DNA of 64,000 bases from Ceratothoa steindachneri. Its lineage: Eukaryota; Arthropoda; Malacostraca; Isopoda; Cymothoidae. The stretch spans positions 125,237,218-125,301,217 of the forward strand of contig OZ018321.1 in assembly GCA_963969495.1 (NCBI GenBank), written 5' to 3'. Positions 23,097 to 35,235 of this stretch are shown here, one piece after another; positions within the stretch are counted from its first letter, which is position 1; the number at the start of each line of letters is the position of its first letter. A program made the position numbers and the translations under genes. Under the pieces are notes generated by a model. That model ran no database searches. It was given only the letters and a program-made list of their open reading frames with translations, and had not been told where the DNA came from.

Positions 23097-24060
23097 ATGA
23101 ACGACCTAGACGACGATGCTGCGAAAGACATATTAAGTCAGCTTCGTACTCAGAGGGGGCAAATATGAAGACAAGTAACAAAAGTCCACGAAAAGATAAA
23201 AAAATGATCTTCACTCCTTCGCAAAAAAACTAAGAATCTAGAATATCAAAAAGTACTTTGGGGTTGCAAGACCAACTTAGATGGCTTAGAGTCCGACATA
23301 CAATCGCTGAAATGGTCTATTGACAGAAATAACAATTCGTTAGAAACTGAGCTTTCCTAGTGTAAATCTTATGAAGATAATATAAATGAAGTTCTTTTGA
23401 GTGACAACAGCTTAGAATTCGGTCGTTCTTAAGGTCATACCCCCAATCATATTCAGCTTAAGCCTCCAGAGGTTCCATTGCCCACCTTTAGTAAGTCTGT
23501 AGGAGGAAATCTGGAACCTTTTTTAAGCGATTTTGAAAGGACTATAAATCTATGATCCTACAAAAGTTACAACAAATATTTTATACTTCAAAAACAGCTT
23601 TCTGGTCGTGCTTTAACTTTAGTTAAGTTTCTCGAGTCTGGCAGACAGATATCGAAGATGCGAAGTCGCTGTTCGCAGAAGCGCTCGCCTCCGTTTTCTC
23701 AAAGTATCAAGCAATTAAGAGATTTGCTAACCTTCTGTTTACTTAGGAAATAGACCCATTTACTTATATTAGTGAAATGAGGATTCTTCAACACTTTTGA
23801 TGTCCCGAAGGAAGATATTTTGCAATATTTTATTTGGAACGGTCTTAACGACACGTTTAAAATCCAACTTACGCTCATAACAAATCTTATAAACCATATT
23901 TGGCGGAGATAACGTATAACATGTTTACAAAGATTGAAACAGGAAATGAAAAATCCAGTTGTCAAAAAAACTACAAAGACAAACTCGAAAGAAAACAAAT
24001 CTAGTAATACTAGTAAAGGGCTGATTTGGGTGACAGAGGCGTTACAAACGCAATCTGAAC
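23097..24060 (+). pseudogene. BEL/Pao gag
   Basis: Opens MNDLDDDAAKDILSQLRTQR and continues with a coiled-coil-like stretch, then PPEVPLPTFSKSVGGN and PFLSDFERTI. This is the LPxFxG...F...F block that begins the capsid of BEL/Pao gag. QLSGRALTLVKFLESG and EALASVF-like fragments follow in shifting frames. The zinc knuckle is not convincingly visible. At least four stops. The structural protein would form the particle for reverse transcription. Confidence 0.65.
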
Positions 24061-24064
24061 GGGA

Positions 24065-24349
24065 ATGTACAATTTAAATTACATTTTCATGTGTTTTAAA
24101 CCCGGAGGGTATTACACTTATGAAAGATTCGAGTTGCTAATCCAGCTTCATTCTAGAAAACAAGGACCAAAAGCACACTCACCTAGTCTTAAAGTGACTC
24201 AGTTAACTATAAATGGGTTTAATACTTCTAAGGAAATCACAACTCAAGTTGTGGAGGGTACTCTTAGCATAGGTGGTGAAACCTTTCTCATCGAGGCCAT
24301 GTGGGTTCCTTGCATCCCAACTAAATTAAAATTGAGTGGGTTAAGATAA
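24065..24349 (+). pseudogene. BEL/Pao protease region
   Basis: An open 94-codon frame with VTQLTINGFNTSKEITTQVV and GGETFLIEAMWVPCIP. It resembles the part of BEL/Pao proteases downstream of the DTG active site (strand-rich, ending in a vCxxxP-like segment). The DTG motif itself is not visible in this frame. The frame ends at a TAA and sits between gag and RT, which supports the call. Confidence 0.5.
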
Positions 24350-24615
24350 GTTGTTAACTGGCTGAAAAATAAGGGATATAAGCTTGCAGATCAATTTTTG
24401 AACAGCGGCTGCCAAGAAATTTCCAATTTAGATATGAAATTATCTGGACAGACTCAGCCTACTGTTTACCGGAAAGCCATCAAACTCTCTGGGTCTTCCC
24501 CTTCATTTCTTCGTTTGTTTCTTATATACCCTTAGGAATACTTTTACACTGTGGTATTGATAGGTTAATCCTTAATGTAGAAGCTCTCAAGAATCACTCA
24601 TTTGAAAATCTCACG

Positions 24616-25700
24616 TTGCTCGTGAATGTTACACAAAATGCACCAGGAACAGAATATCAAACAAAAGCATATTCTCTCAGCTTTAACGAGAAAATTATCC
24701 CGTACTCGGAACTACAAAAGGCGACTAATAAAATTTTAGATCAGCATTGCATGTATGTACTTCGCCAGGACGATAATGGAATAAGCGAAGAAACTCGTGA
24801 ACAAAACGGTAAATTAGTGAAGTTTGTATTAGACAATTCAGTTTTAACCAATCAGGGGAGACTCGTGATACCCTTATTATGGAATGGGAGGGTTTTTCAT
24901 TTGCCTTTCTCATAATTATAATTTAGAAAAACAAGTTCTCAAAACTAATTTCAAGTCCATTCGAAAAAAGCGGGTAGCATGAAAAAAATGATAGGGCTTT
25001 CGAAGAACAAGAAACATTGGGAATAATTGAAAGAATAAAAAATCTGCCAGAATACCTCGAGGAACACCACCATTTTAGCTTTTTAGCTCATACGAGTATT
25101 CTCGTGTTTAAACCAGACCTGGATACAACAAAGGTATGGAATGTCTTTCTGTCGAATTTGTGTCAGAAAGATAATGACTCGACGACGCTTAGTCATAACC
25201 AGTGTATTCTTTCCGGACCTTGTATTAACAAAATACTGTCCACTAACATTATGCAATTTACATTTGGGCGTTTCTTGCTTTGCTTTGATCTGGAGAAAGC
25301 ATTTTTTTAAACATAGAATTAAACTCAATTGATCAGGACCGACTTCTTTTCTTCTTGTTCAAGAACGTGAAAATAGAAAGCCTATACTATCATTGCATAT
25401 AAACATACGAGACGTTATTTTGGTCTGGTATGCAGTCCCGCCATCCTTATGTTGGGACTATATAAAATTTTTATATTAGATACAGAGCAGGATATCCCTT
25501 CTTTGCCAAACTTGAAAAAGTTAATTTGCGAGATGATTAACATGAACGATGGCTCTGTGACCGTAAATAATGAAGAGAACCTTGCAAAATCTTTTCGATT
25601 ACTGCATTCCATCGTAAATCCGTACCAGTTTTTCCTGCAACAATTTATAACAAATTCAGTCACTACAGGAACAGATTGATACCGCCTCCGCAGTGAGGAC
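24616..25700 (+). pseudogene. BEL/Pao reverse transcriptase
   Basis: Blocks in order: NGRLVIPLLWNGRVFHLPFS (typical fxxpLPwk equivalent), MGIIERIKNLPEYLEEHHHF, SILVFKPDLDTTKVWNVFLS (TTKxRxVFDAS equivalent), CILSGPCINKIL (LNDxLxxGPxL equivalent), FGRFLLCFDLEKAFF (first catalytic Asp block), RRYFGLVCSPAIL, then YQFFLQQFITNSV. The YxDD region is degenerate. The frame changes at least three times. It would copy element RNA into cDNA; inactive here. Confidence 0.75.
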
Positions 25701-25802
25701 TCCAAACAAAGTTAGTTTGTTCGGACTTGTTTGGAATAGGATAGAAGGTTCACTTGCGGTAAAACCTCTTCAACTTGAGCCTTCTGCAAATACAAATTTA
25801 TT

Positions 25803-26430
25803 TTGCAGTGTATTGCCAAGATTTTGACATTTTCAATCTTTGTGCTCCTTTTCTCAACAGAGCAAGACTTTTCATGCATGAATTGCAACTTGACAAAACA
25901 CTGGAAAGGGATTAAAAATAAGGTCAACGCTGTTCCCGAAATTAAGATAGACCGATATGTGGGAACAAGAGATAGCGAGTATAGATTAGTGGCTTTTACT
26001 GATAGCTCAAATGTCATATATTGGACGGTACTTTATATTCAAGATCTCGAAACAAATAAAGTAAGCTTTCTTCTTTGTAAAAACAGAATGGTAAACCGAC
26101 AGATGAAAATGAAATCCATTCCCAGTTTAGAATTTCAGGCTATCACCCTTGTGGTTTAAACTTTAATTAATACGTACAGCGAATTGAGCGGACCTTCTTG
26201 CGTAGACCCCATAAATATTACCCAGTTACTGTTATATTCTGACTCCATGGTGTCCTTAAGTTGGCTAAAGTTTTACGTCAAAAAAATGGATAAGATGAAT
26301 ATGAAAAGCATTTTCATAATTAACAGTTTAGACCGCATTTCCAATCTATACCGGAATTTCCAGATCACGTTTAGCTTTGTAGGTAGCTTTGAAAATGCGA
26401 CAGACTGTACCACGTGACCCATTCGCTGCA
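25803..26430 (+). pseudogene. BEL/Pao RNase H region
   Basis: VAFTDSSNVIYWTVLYI (FsDAS block), LLCKNRMVNRQMKMKSIPSL and LEFQAITLVV (KsRvapxxxxxiPrLEL block), then LLYSDSMVSLSWLKFYVKKM (SDSxvvLxWl block) and NSLDRISNLYRNFQITFSFV (NRVxxIxxxxxxxxwxxV block), followed by ENATDCTT (NPADxxSRG equivalent). One stop at 26157 splits it. Order and spacing are normal for BEL/Pao. Confidence 0.75.
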
Positions 26431-26476
26431 GAAAACTTTTAAAAAACATCTTACTTAATAAGTTTCGGATTTCTTC

Positions 26477-28073
26477 GTGGAAAAAAGAAAGTTGGTAAAC
26501 GAAGATATCCTAAACGTGACTGTTCCGAATCCTATCCCCAGAGGCGATGTAGTTCCAGAGACGATAAATTTGAATACTGTTACAGAACCGACTGTGGAAG
26601 ACCATTTGTTCCTTCCGCACAAATGTTTTAAGTTTTCAAAAATTAATCAGAATCCATTTATTGTCTTGAAATTTTTTAATGCTTGCAAACTGAAACTAAG
26701 GGAAAAGAACCAAACCAAATATACACACTTACACTTCTTTTCCGAAGAAACTTTGTATTTTCTCTCTGTGGAGACAATTTTGAGAAAATAACAAAAAATA
26801 CAGTACCCAGACATTTTAAGATTACTGAATAGCAAAGAAAACCGAACGAAGGATATGCCAAATCTCTTCAGTCAGTTAAATATTTTTTGCGACCAAAATG
26901 GGATATTGAAAGTGAAAAGTAAATTCGATGGAAAATTCAAGCGGAACAAATTCCCGATTTTACCCCAAAAGGACTCATATTTAACATCGCTAATCGTGCT
27001 TGACTTACATCACAAGTTTTCTCATACAGGTACATACAGTTTTGAATCAATTAGGAAAATGTTTCTGGGTCCCTTGTCAATTTTCTGTATTGAAAATGGT
27101 TCTCAGTGTGTTTTCTTTGCTAAAGATTTTCAGTTCAAACTTTGAAGCTAAATCAAAATGCATATCGAGGCTTTCGTGGTGACCCCCCTAAAATACCCTT
27201 GAGGTATATTTTTATCGATCATTTTGGCCTTATTACTATCGTCTTAAATAACAAGAAAGTTAAAGTATTGATTCTCTCTATTAGTTGTCTTTGGAGTAGG
27301 GAAACCAATCTGAAGATTTGCATAGATTTGTCAATAAGGATGGCTGAGCTTTGTCTCTCAGATTTAGGTTCCTCATTGCTTGCGGGGGCAAATATCATTA
27401 CAGTTTACCTGAAGACGCAGATACACGATTATATTTCAACAAAAATGGTGTAAACCCTTTCCAACAGTATTTTAAGGAGAATCATACTTTGGGTTCTATC
27501 GTGGACTCGTGCGTTAAACTGACCAAAAAACTGATGTTTGGCACAATTCGGGATCTAATGCTTCCTTACTTTAACTTTGAGTTTTTAGTATCTCGAATTA
27601 CACATATTTTTAATAAAAGACCAGTGGCATTATGTGATTCATTGAGAGATAATGACATGGAAAATCTCTCGGAAGTCATCATTCCGGAGGAATTGCGCCC
27701 GGGATATTATTTGATTTCCGTTACTCTTATCCCCTCTTCATGTCGAAACAGATTATTCATGGTTCGACGGCAAAGATCTCAATTTACACATCCCGAAACA
27801 ATATGACAAGCTCAAACAATCTTTAGCACGCCTCAAAGAAATATATTACTCGGAACTTTATGCGACCTCAGCCAAACAGGCGACCAACGTGAAGTCCCGA
27901 TTTTGCCCGGTTACGCACCACGAGCTTTCAAAGGGGGATATAGTACTGATAAAAGAGAACACTAAACCCATGAATTACCCAATGGGTCTAGTAAAGAAAA
28001 TCATTAAAAACGAAATTGAAGAAGTTAACGGAGCCTTAGTCCAAAAAGGAAAAAAACAACAGAGAAACGGTTA
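26477..28073 (+). pseudogene. BEL/Pao integrase
   Basis: The integrase is spread over several frames. The zinc-finger region has FCDQNGILKVKSKFDGKFKR, VLDLHHKFSHTGTYSFESIR (HHCC histidines) and its degraded Cys part. The core start is DPPKIPLRYIFIDHFGLITI (FxxigiDxxGP block). The core end is IFNKRPVALCDSLRDNDMEN (iNxRPL block). The C-terminal domain (27889-28073) has LSKGDIVLIKENTKPMNYPM (vGDlVlixedxxpxxxWxxG block). Several stops. It would insert the cDNA into host DNA. Confidence 0.75.
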
Positions 28074-28318
28074 AAATGTGTGCTTCCACACTAATCCCAC
28101 TGATTAATCACCCGCCGACTGAAAAGTTGACGAATTCAGATAAAGTTCCTATGAAACAATTCCCGAACTGGATGACTCTCGGGACAAATCCAAAATTAAA
28201 GCTGTCAGACTACAAATAAGAAGAGGAACTGAAACTTTTTGTACATACGTTCATGTATATAGCAATCTTAGTGTATTGATCATACACATTCAAAAGTGGT
28301 TCCTAGTTGAGTTACTCT

Positions 28319-28610
28319 TGTTATTATTCATATTCATATTCATATTATATTTCATGAATTTAATAATTTTTAGTTTTTCTCCTTAGGTTGTTCTCTGCAG
28401 AGAAGGGGACAGAGAAGAATGAAAACCGCCCTTTGTACCTATCGGTTAAGAGTCCTCCTCTACGAATATTCGAAATCACCCCCTAAAATGTTTCCTTTTT
28501 TTTACATTGCTTTTTTTCTGTTCATGCAAATCATTGCTGAATATAATTTTTTCATTGGCATGTCGAGTTTAACCCTCTCTGCCAAATTTATAGAAGAGCG
28601 TTTACAAAAA
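28319..28610 (+). repeat. Right LTR remnant of the BEL/Pao element
   Basis: Partner of 22151-22440. It starts tgttattatt with three tattca repeats. No clean purine tract is directly upstream, so the true LTR start may be further left. Confidence 0.55.
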
Positions 28611-29738
28611 TTAAATGTTCAGCAAAGGAGGCAAGGTAAAGGTAGGCGGGTTATGATGGAATACGGCCGGCATCGTGAATTCGCGTGGTGGGCAAACTTG
28701 TTTCTGGCTGGAGCTAGACATTATTGTTTGGTTTTCTTTTCCATAAGATAACGGCATCAGCTATGCGCAGTCGTCACGCTCACTCTTCTCCTCTCTTACG
28801 CATAATAATAAGAATAAATATATAATATTATACAAATCACTTATGAGAAAAGAATAAGACAAATATATGTATAAAAGTGTTATTATTTTGTGTTCATTTA
28901 TTATAATCTTTATCGCTCTATGTGTGTGTGAAATTGTTTCACGTGGGTTTTCTTTTTTCTTAACATACTTCGAGAATTGTGTATTTTTGTGTTTATACTA
29001 GTATATCTAATGGGGTAAGCATATTTTTACATACAGAATACGCGCTTATTCAGTCATACTATTATACTTAAGCATAGGTACACAGCGTTGCCCAGGATAA
29101 AAAGTACTGTAAATAAATATTGGTGCATATTGTTGGAAATTCGAATTTTGTGGCACAAAAGCTATTATTTCTCACTGATTATTATTACTTGTAGTGTAAA
29201 GGCAGATTTAGGAGAGTTGCCATCTTATCCTATCATATAGTATCATATAAAAAACTTACAATGAGTAAACGTTTGACTCCGCGTGCCCTGCAGTTTACGC
29301 GCATGCGTGAATGACCGTTAGTTATGAGCAAACAGAGTGTTGGCCGCAGGAACAGATCGAACGTCTTATATATATACAGATGATGTATACATCCCAAAAT
29401 ACGGGCATTCTTACAAAATCATGTCATAACAATGTCCCCTATATACGACTCTACCCTCTCTTCAAATGGATTTTGAGCGTGGTGAGCCCCACCTTCTTTG
29501 AGGCATGTCACGAAGCCGGGGCTGCCTATCCGATCAGCCTACGACCCCATATGTAGGTTTTGGTTTTAGGTTCCTAAGAAGTGGCATATACTTCCCGTCA
29601 AGATGTTTTACCCGGCCAATTCCTTGTTGGGGTCAAAGTAGGGGCAGGGGCAGTAAATTTTTAAACTATGTGTAATAGTGACTAGGCCTCCTCAATTCTC
29701 AACCTAATATTGGTTGAGGGGCTACCTTCTCACCACCC
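28611..29738. other. No recognised gene
   Basis: AT-rich DNA with small frames only. Nothing identifiable. Confidence 0.4.
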
Positions 29739-30297
29739 ATGCCTGATAAATATGTTTCTACTGTATTCCTTTGGCAGCCACCTTCGGGTAACTCCACATC
29801 TTGTTGGAGGTACATAACTCCCCACCCATGTGTTATTTCAAGGACCCCTTCAAGATTCTCCCCTAGCAAAGAGTTCGGGACATGCCCCTTACTTCATTTT
29901 GAAGCGTTGCTTCCAAGCGACCCTCTACTTGGTACGGCCACTCCTTTGCTTTATCAAGGGCCTACCAAGAATACGACGAGGCAGAGGACGCATTGCCCTG
30001 GTTCCAGCCCCCCCCCCGACCACGAACGGTGCAGATGAACCCCCTCAATTCAATAAAAGGGGTGAGAGGAGACATCGACACCTGGATTTTTCTGCAACAC
30101 ATGGTCGAATCGAGGTTCGTCACTTTATAAGGAACCATCACGCCCGCTCCCTTTTATTTCCAAATGGAGGTCAGCATGCCTTGCCCAGTGACGATAGGCA
30201 CTACGAGTTCTACGACCGAATACCCAAAACTTTTGTTTGGGGCTGGGGGCATGGCCAGTTGGAGGACAGTCATGAAGTGAAAATGATACCGGAGGTG
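29739..30297. other. GC-richer unassigned segment
   Basis: Distinctly more GC-rich than its flanks, with a plus frame running through it (29830-30510) that ends in the CT-rich tract. The frame is Pro/Arg/His-rich and matches no family I know. It may be LINE 5' sequence or a degraded LTR. Confidence 0.3.
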
Positions 30298-31165
30298 ATT
30301 CTCTCTCTCTCCGTTTTTTTCTCTCACTCTCCGTTTCTTTCTCTTTCTCCCCTTTTCTTTTCTCACTTTCCCCTTATATATCTCTGTTTTTCTCCCTGTT
30401 TCCCTATCTCTCTATTTCCTTCTTTCTTCTCCTCTATCTTCTCCTCTCTCTGTTTCCTTCGCTTTCTTTATGCCTCTCCCATCTCTTTCTCAAGGCAATA
30501 TATGCTTTGATGAGTCGCAAGATGGGCGCTATAAAACAACTCTCCTCTTTCCCTCTCTCATTTTCACCCTTTTTCTATTTTATTCTCTCTTTTGTTTTCT
30601 CTCTGTTTCACTCATACTGATTTTCTCTTTTTTCTATTCCTCCTTCTCTCTCTGCCTTTCTCTTTCTCTGTCTCTGTTTCTGTATTTGCCTATTTCTGTT
30701 TCTCTCTCTCTGATTCATTCGCTCTTTTACTATTACTTTCTCTTATTCTCTTTCTCTCTCTCTGACTCGATTATTATCTGTCTGTTTCGCTATCTTTTAC
30801 TGCCCCTTATTATTTTATCTCTCTCTGATTATAATCTAACTGTGTTAGTCTCTCTCTCTATCATACTGATAAAATTTCTCTTTCCCCCTGTTTTTCTCTG
30901 TCTATTGCTACCTATCTCGCTCTTTTTCTGTTTCTCTCTATATTTATCTGGATAGATGTCTCTCTCTGTTCTTTCTATCTTTTTTCTTTCTCCATCTCTA
31001 TCTCTATCTCTCACTGTTTGTTTCCCCCTATAGTTCTCCGTTTTCTCTTTCTTTTTTATCTCTCTGTTTCCCTCTATATCTGTCTCTTTACTCTTTCTCT
31101 GTTTCTATTTTATATTTTTTGTCTGTCTTTTTTTCCGTTTCTTTCTGTTTCACTTTCTGATTCTC
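30298..31165. repeat. CT-rich low-complexity tract
   Basis: Long array of degenerate TCTCTCTGTTTCTC-type units. It runs directly into CR1 copy D. Hydrophobic Leu/Ser/Phe frames here are repeat artefacts. Confidence 0.9.
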
Positions 31166-31167
31166 AC

Positions 31168-31770
31168 CAATGCGCAGAAGCTTATAAAAAATCAAACCGA
31201 ATTCTCGGATATATCGCTCGGAATTTTACTTTCAAATCGAAAGATATAATCCTGCCACTATACAAACCGTTGGTGCGCCCACACCTTGAATATGCGGTTC
31301 AATTTTGGGTGGCCTACCTAGACAAGGATATAGCAGAGTTAGAAAAAGTGCGACGTAGGGCTACTAAACTACTTCCTGAAATTCGAACAAAACCGTACGA
31401 AGAGACTCCGCTAGTTAAACCTACTATCCTATGAAAGTAGACGATTCCGTGGGCACCTAATCGAGGTATTGAAAATCTTAAAAGGATTTACTAATATTAA
31501 TTGCAGAATATTGTTGGAGATGGACGAAACGGCCAAATACACGCCAAAACGGTTTTAAATTAGGGAACAAGCGATTTAACTCTACTATAGCTCAAAATTA
31601 CTTCACTTTTAAGATCACGCAAACGTGGAGTAGCCTTCCTCACTGAGTAGTAGAAAGCACGTCAGTAATTATGTTTAAAACCCGACTTGATGAGTACTTC
31701 AATAGTGTAAATATAACATAGTAGGATCTTATATTAAAACATCATAAATAATGAGTTAAGAAATAAAATG
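31168..31770 (+). pseudogene. CR1 LINE copy D, RT C-terminus
   Basis: The frame reads KKSNRILGYIARNFTFKSKD, LPLYKPLVRPHLEYAVQFWV and DIAELEKVRRRATKLLPEIR. This is the region after the catalytic core in CR1-clade reverse transcriptases (consensus ANrxLGxIxRxF...LYKxLVRPHLEYaVQfWsP...LExVQRRATKxIp). A stop after about 90 codons separates a second piece with RRFRGHLIEVLKILKGFTNI. The 3' untranslated part runs to about 31770. A 5'-truncated copy; same family as copies A-C. Confidence 0.85.
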
Positions 31771-32169
31771 AAATGATGAACAAAAGATCCTAGCGACGCT
31801 CCCTGCATTGCATTAGGGGTGAATGTGAATTCCCTCTTTCCTTTTCTGTCAGTCCGATACGATTATTATTTTCATCACTAGCAGGCGAAACCTGCGGGAG
31901 AAGAGAGTACTCTCCTATCACCTCCTCTCCCACCTTCCAGTTCGGAAGAGGCGTGTACGTGCATTTGAGGGGATGACTAAACCTGCATGTCAAAGTGTAA
32001 ACATGTGTATAGGTGTTTAGAATTGAAATAGTTTTATAAAAATAAACAAAAACAAACAGCATGTGAAAAAAATACAAGCAGGAAACACTAAGATTAGAGT
32101 GTTTGTTTACCACTTTCTGTGTAAGCGCACTGACCTTGAGCGGACCTTGGCTGGTCCTTGTTTCTGTAA
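31771..32169. other. No recognised gene
   Basis: Short segment between CR1 copy D and the next CT-rich tract. No motif on either strand. Confidence 0.4.
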
Positions 32170-32395
32170 TTCTGCAGTTCTTTTCTCATTCTGTCTGTCT
32201 CTCTGAGTTTCTCTTTATCATTATGCTTTCTCGTTCTTTTTCTCGATCTATGTTTTCCTCTCTGATTCTCTCTCTCCGTTTCACACTCTCTTTGTCTCTA
32301 TTTCCCTTACTATGTTTCTCTCTCTCTCTCATTCTGTTTCTCTTAAGTTTCTTGCTATCTCTGTCTCTCTTTCTTTCCTTCTCTTTCTACAACTA
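32170..32395. repeat. CT-rich low-complexity tract
   Basis: Degenerate TCTCTNTGTTTCTC units, as in the other three tracts. Confidence 0.9.
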
Positions 32396-33059
32396 AATTG
32401 CCGTCGCTGGGAGGGCTTGAGCGATCTGCTTGAGTTTAGCTAGCTAAGCTGTGGGCCTTATAGTCCGGCAGGGTCACCCATGCCAGTAAGATAGCTTTAT
32501 TAGGATCCAGACAAAGGGTTGTCAAACTTCTCTACTCCTTCTTTGATACATCTCCTAGCATCCCCCTATCAGTTTTATTGATTTTGTTAGCGTTAAGTTT
32601 CACCACCGTTCCTCAACTGTCCTAAAAAAATCTTATCTATTATACAGAATTTGTTTAATTATAAGGACCTTACCAGATACATCATGCCGTGTAATAAGAG
32701 AGGCTTTGGAACCTCTATGAATAACACCTTGGAGCACGCATCGGTTGCAAGAGACTGAGTTGAAGGAATCCCAGGCGTTTGAGGTACGATTAACAGAGAA
32801 ATGCTAAGTACCCCTTAGAAGGTTTCTCCTTAGGTATAATAGCCAGACCAGCCCCCTTTTACCGTTACTTGGTGAACAAAGGATCAACTGCTCTTTGGTG
32901 ATAGCTTTTGTGCCTTGCTGGTTGACAGATCAGCATAAAATCTCGGATTAGGTCGTAGGCACTTAGCTTTACTATTTGCTTCAAATCTAGCCGTTTTTGG
33001 TTGATTAGTAGGGATTAGTAGGGATTAGTAGGAAGACAGTTACAACTCGAGCACCCCTG
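32396..33059. other. No recognised gene; short tandem repeat at its right end
   Basis: Mixed-composition DNA. At 33003-33032 the decamer gattagtagg occurs three times in tandem, just before CR1 copy A. Confidence 0.5.
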
Positions 33060-33297
33060 TCGCAAAATCAGAGATAGATCCAGTTCACTGGAGCTCTTGT
33101 GCTGCTCAGTTGAGAGCTGCGACACGATTGTGGACGTTCAGGCCAGGGGAGACCTTAGAGTTGGTGTGCTTGGTCAAAAGGGTATCTGTTGGCCGAACGA
33201 CCGAAAACCTCCTGAAAATAGGCGGATGTGGCTTGTGCGAGAGAAAATCACACAAAAAACCCTTTTATGCATATGCTCGGATGCTAAAGTAATTAAT

Positions 33298-34440
33298 ATG
33301 GCGAAGAAAAATGGTCCTCAGTTGTGAAAACTAACCTGCGGAAAATGCAAAATCTACAGATGAAGCTAAAACTTCGGTGGCAGGAGTTGCAAGGAGCTCA
33401 CAGACGCCAATAGTGTATGTGGGCGATCGTATTGGTTAGTTGAGAGAGGAGAACTCCCTCTCTAAAAGTGAGGTCCACCTCTTGAGATCGGAGAGATGTA
33501 AGTACTTAGGAGACTCCAAAGGAAAGAAGACACCCAACGTCTCAGAGCAAGAGTCTTCTGCTGCAGGACTGCTGGCTCAACAAGCCAAAATTAAGAAAAA
33601 AAGAGGAAGAAGATAAAGTAGAAAGAGAAGAATATGAAGTAGAAACAGAGGTAGCTAACGTATAAACAGAAGAAGAGAAGCAAAAGGAAAATAACAAAAC
33701 TAAGAAGAAGAAGAAAAAGAAGAAAAAGAAGAGAAATATAGAGAAGAAAGAGGAGACTGACAAGTCGCTCCTGAAAGGGAAAACTCTGTCTTCTACATTT
33801 AAATGTGCTAGGGTCATCCTTATTGGAGGTCTCAAGCACGGGACCTGTAACCCTTGCTGGCGACCACCCTTCGCAACAGTGTGAAGGTAAGCTTCCTGCA
33901 TGGAAGGGGTAAAGCCCAAATTAGAGTAGAAGCGGAGAAATCTGAGAATTCTGAGAGCTCGGTCGTTGTCCTGATAGTAAGTGGCAACAGCCTTTACCTC
34001 AGAGGAGGTAGGGTAGGCCCTACCCCTAATTTTCTTGATACCGTGAAAAACCTGCAGATGTGTCGGGGTTGGGATGCTAATGAGAAAAGATTCAACCTGG
34101 ACCGCTCACTCGAGGAACGTCCCTTTGAACAGACGCCTGGCAGATTTGTGCACGGCGGTGTTTTTTTTCTGGACCTTTACCACACTTTTTATGGTAGGAA
34201 CGTTCTCTACCAAAGGGATGGGGTGCACCTTTTCTTTAAAGGAAAAGTTGTGCACTCTAACATGATACAAGATGTCGTGGAGCGGAACCAAAGGAGTGTC
34301 CCGCCCGGAGTGAAGGCGGGAGTGCACCAATACGCCCGTGTCACTGGTGGAAGGAGATTCTCGGCAGTCATTAGAAAGGGTGCCACCACGCTACCGCCTA
34401 TGGGTAGAGAGGCAAATATGACGGGAGACAGAACAGCGTA
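33298..34440 (+). pseudogene. CR1 ORF1 with esterase domain, copy A
   Basis: Begins MAKKNGPQL and continues over stops through a Cys-containing zinc-finger-like segment and a Lys/Glu-rich coiled coil. An open 195-codon frame (33854-34441) then carries an SGNH-type esterase domain: VVVLIVSGNSLYLRGG, DLYHTFYGRNVLYQRDGVHL and FFKGKV. The DGVHL block holds the catalytic Asp-His pair. CR1 ORF1 proteins are known to carry such esterases; their role in retrotransposition is unclear. The Ser/GDS block is not evident. Confidence 0.7.
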
Positions 34441-34469
34441 GGGAGTCCTACATTCAGGGACTCCCTGAA

Positions 34470-35235
34470 AGTTGTTTTGTTTAAAGCGAGGTCAATCCGG
34501 AACAAGTTTCTTGAACTTCGTGGCCTCGTAGCGACGGAAGAACCTGAGAATGGGGCCGTAAGATTCGTGGCTAAAAAAGTCGAACCGAGATTTTGAGGGT
34601 GAATTTACGATTCCCAGTTACTAACTCTTTCTAAATGACAGGCTAGACAGAGAGGGTGGCGATGTTATGTTGTATGTTAGGGATACATTCAAAACTACGA
34701 ACTGCAACATTATATCCGACCACGAGCTACTAGGTGTAGACCTAGAAATAGATCCTGCCAGATATCGGACCCTGGTGCTTTATAGACCGCCATCTCAACT
34801 CGTTGAGACGGACAGGGAACTGTACCGGCTGCTGGGTAAACTTGTTGAAGACAGTGTGGGTATCGTCATGTGAGACTTCAACACCCAAGCTGATTGGATA
34901 ACCAGAGAACCCTTGGCGAGATCGCACTGCTCCTGGAGTTCGCGAACGACGAGTTCCTGACTCAATGGGTGAGAGAGCCGACAGGAGGCAATAATATTCT
35001 CGACTTGGTTTTCATCTCTGAGGATGACATCCTTGAGGGGCTATCTGTATGCGAGGAGCTCGGTGGCAGTGACCAAAGACTAGTCGGATTTATAGTCAAG
35101 GTCCCCAAGGTATGGTCTGTGACTCGTGAATCGAGGAGCCTTGATTTAAGAAGAGCAGACTTAGCAGGTCTTCGTGCTCTATTGGCTGATGTAAGGCTGG
35201 ATGGGTGTGAGAATGTTGAAGATTTGTTGGAATAG
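34470..35235 (+). pseudogene. CR1 AP-type endonuclease, copy A
   Basis: KFLELRGLVATEEPE opens the domain, and frame changes follow. An open frame at 34894-35235 reads LLLEFANDEFLTQWVREPTG, GNNILDLVFISEDDILEGLS and VCEELGGSDQRLVGFIVKV. These are the C-terminal EN blocks of CR1 (NNxLDLVFtsed, lgxSDHxxixf). The SDH catalytic His is changed to Gln. It would nick target DNA to prime reverse transcription. Confidence 0.8.

Larger units (their letters stand above)
22151..28610 (+). mobile_element. BEL/Pao LTR retrotransposon, near full-length, decayed
   Basis: On the plus strand, gag, protease, RT, RNase H, integrase zinc finger, integrase core and C-terminus occur in canonical BEL/Pao order. The coding part is bracketed by related segments at about 22151-22440 and 28319-28610. 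These share gcagagaaggg, cttgtacctatcggttaag, tttttctgttcatgcaa and ttttttcattggcatgt in the same order, so they are best read as LTR remnants. The repeats diverge at both ends, so exact LTR boundaries are uncertain. Every ORF has stops or frameshifts. The left LTR begins about 45 bp after the Merlin-like element. Confidence 0.8.

Noticed and set aside
30154..31014. Leu/Ser/Phe-rich frames and their Arg/Glu-rich complements
   Set aside because: Produced by the CT-rich low-complexity array on both strands.
33542..33919. Hydrophobic minus-strand frame resembling a membrane protein
   Set aside because: It is the complement of the Lys/Glu coiled-coil part of CR1 ORF1.
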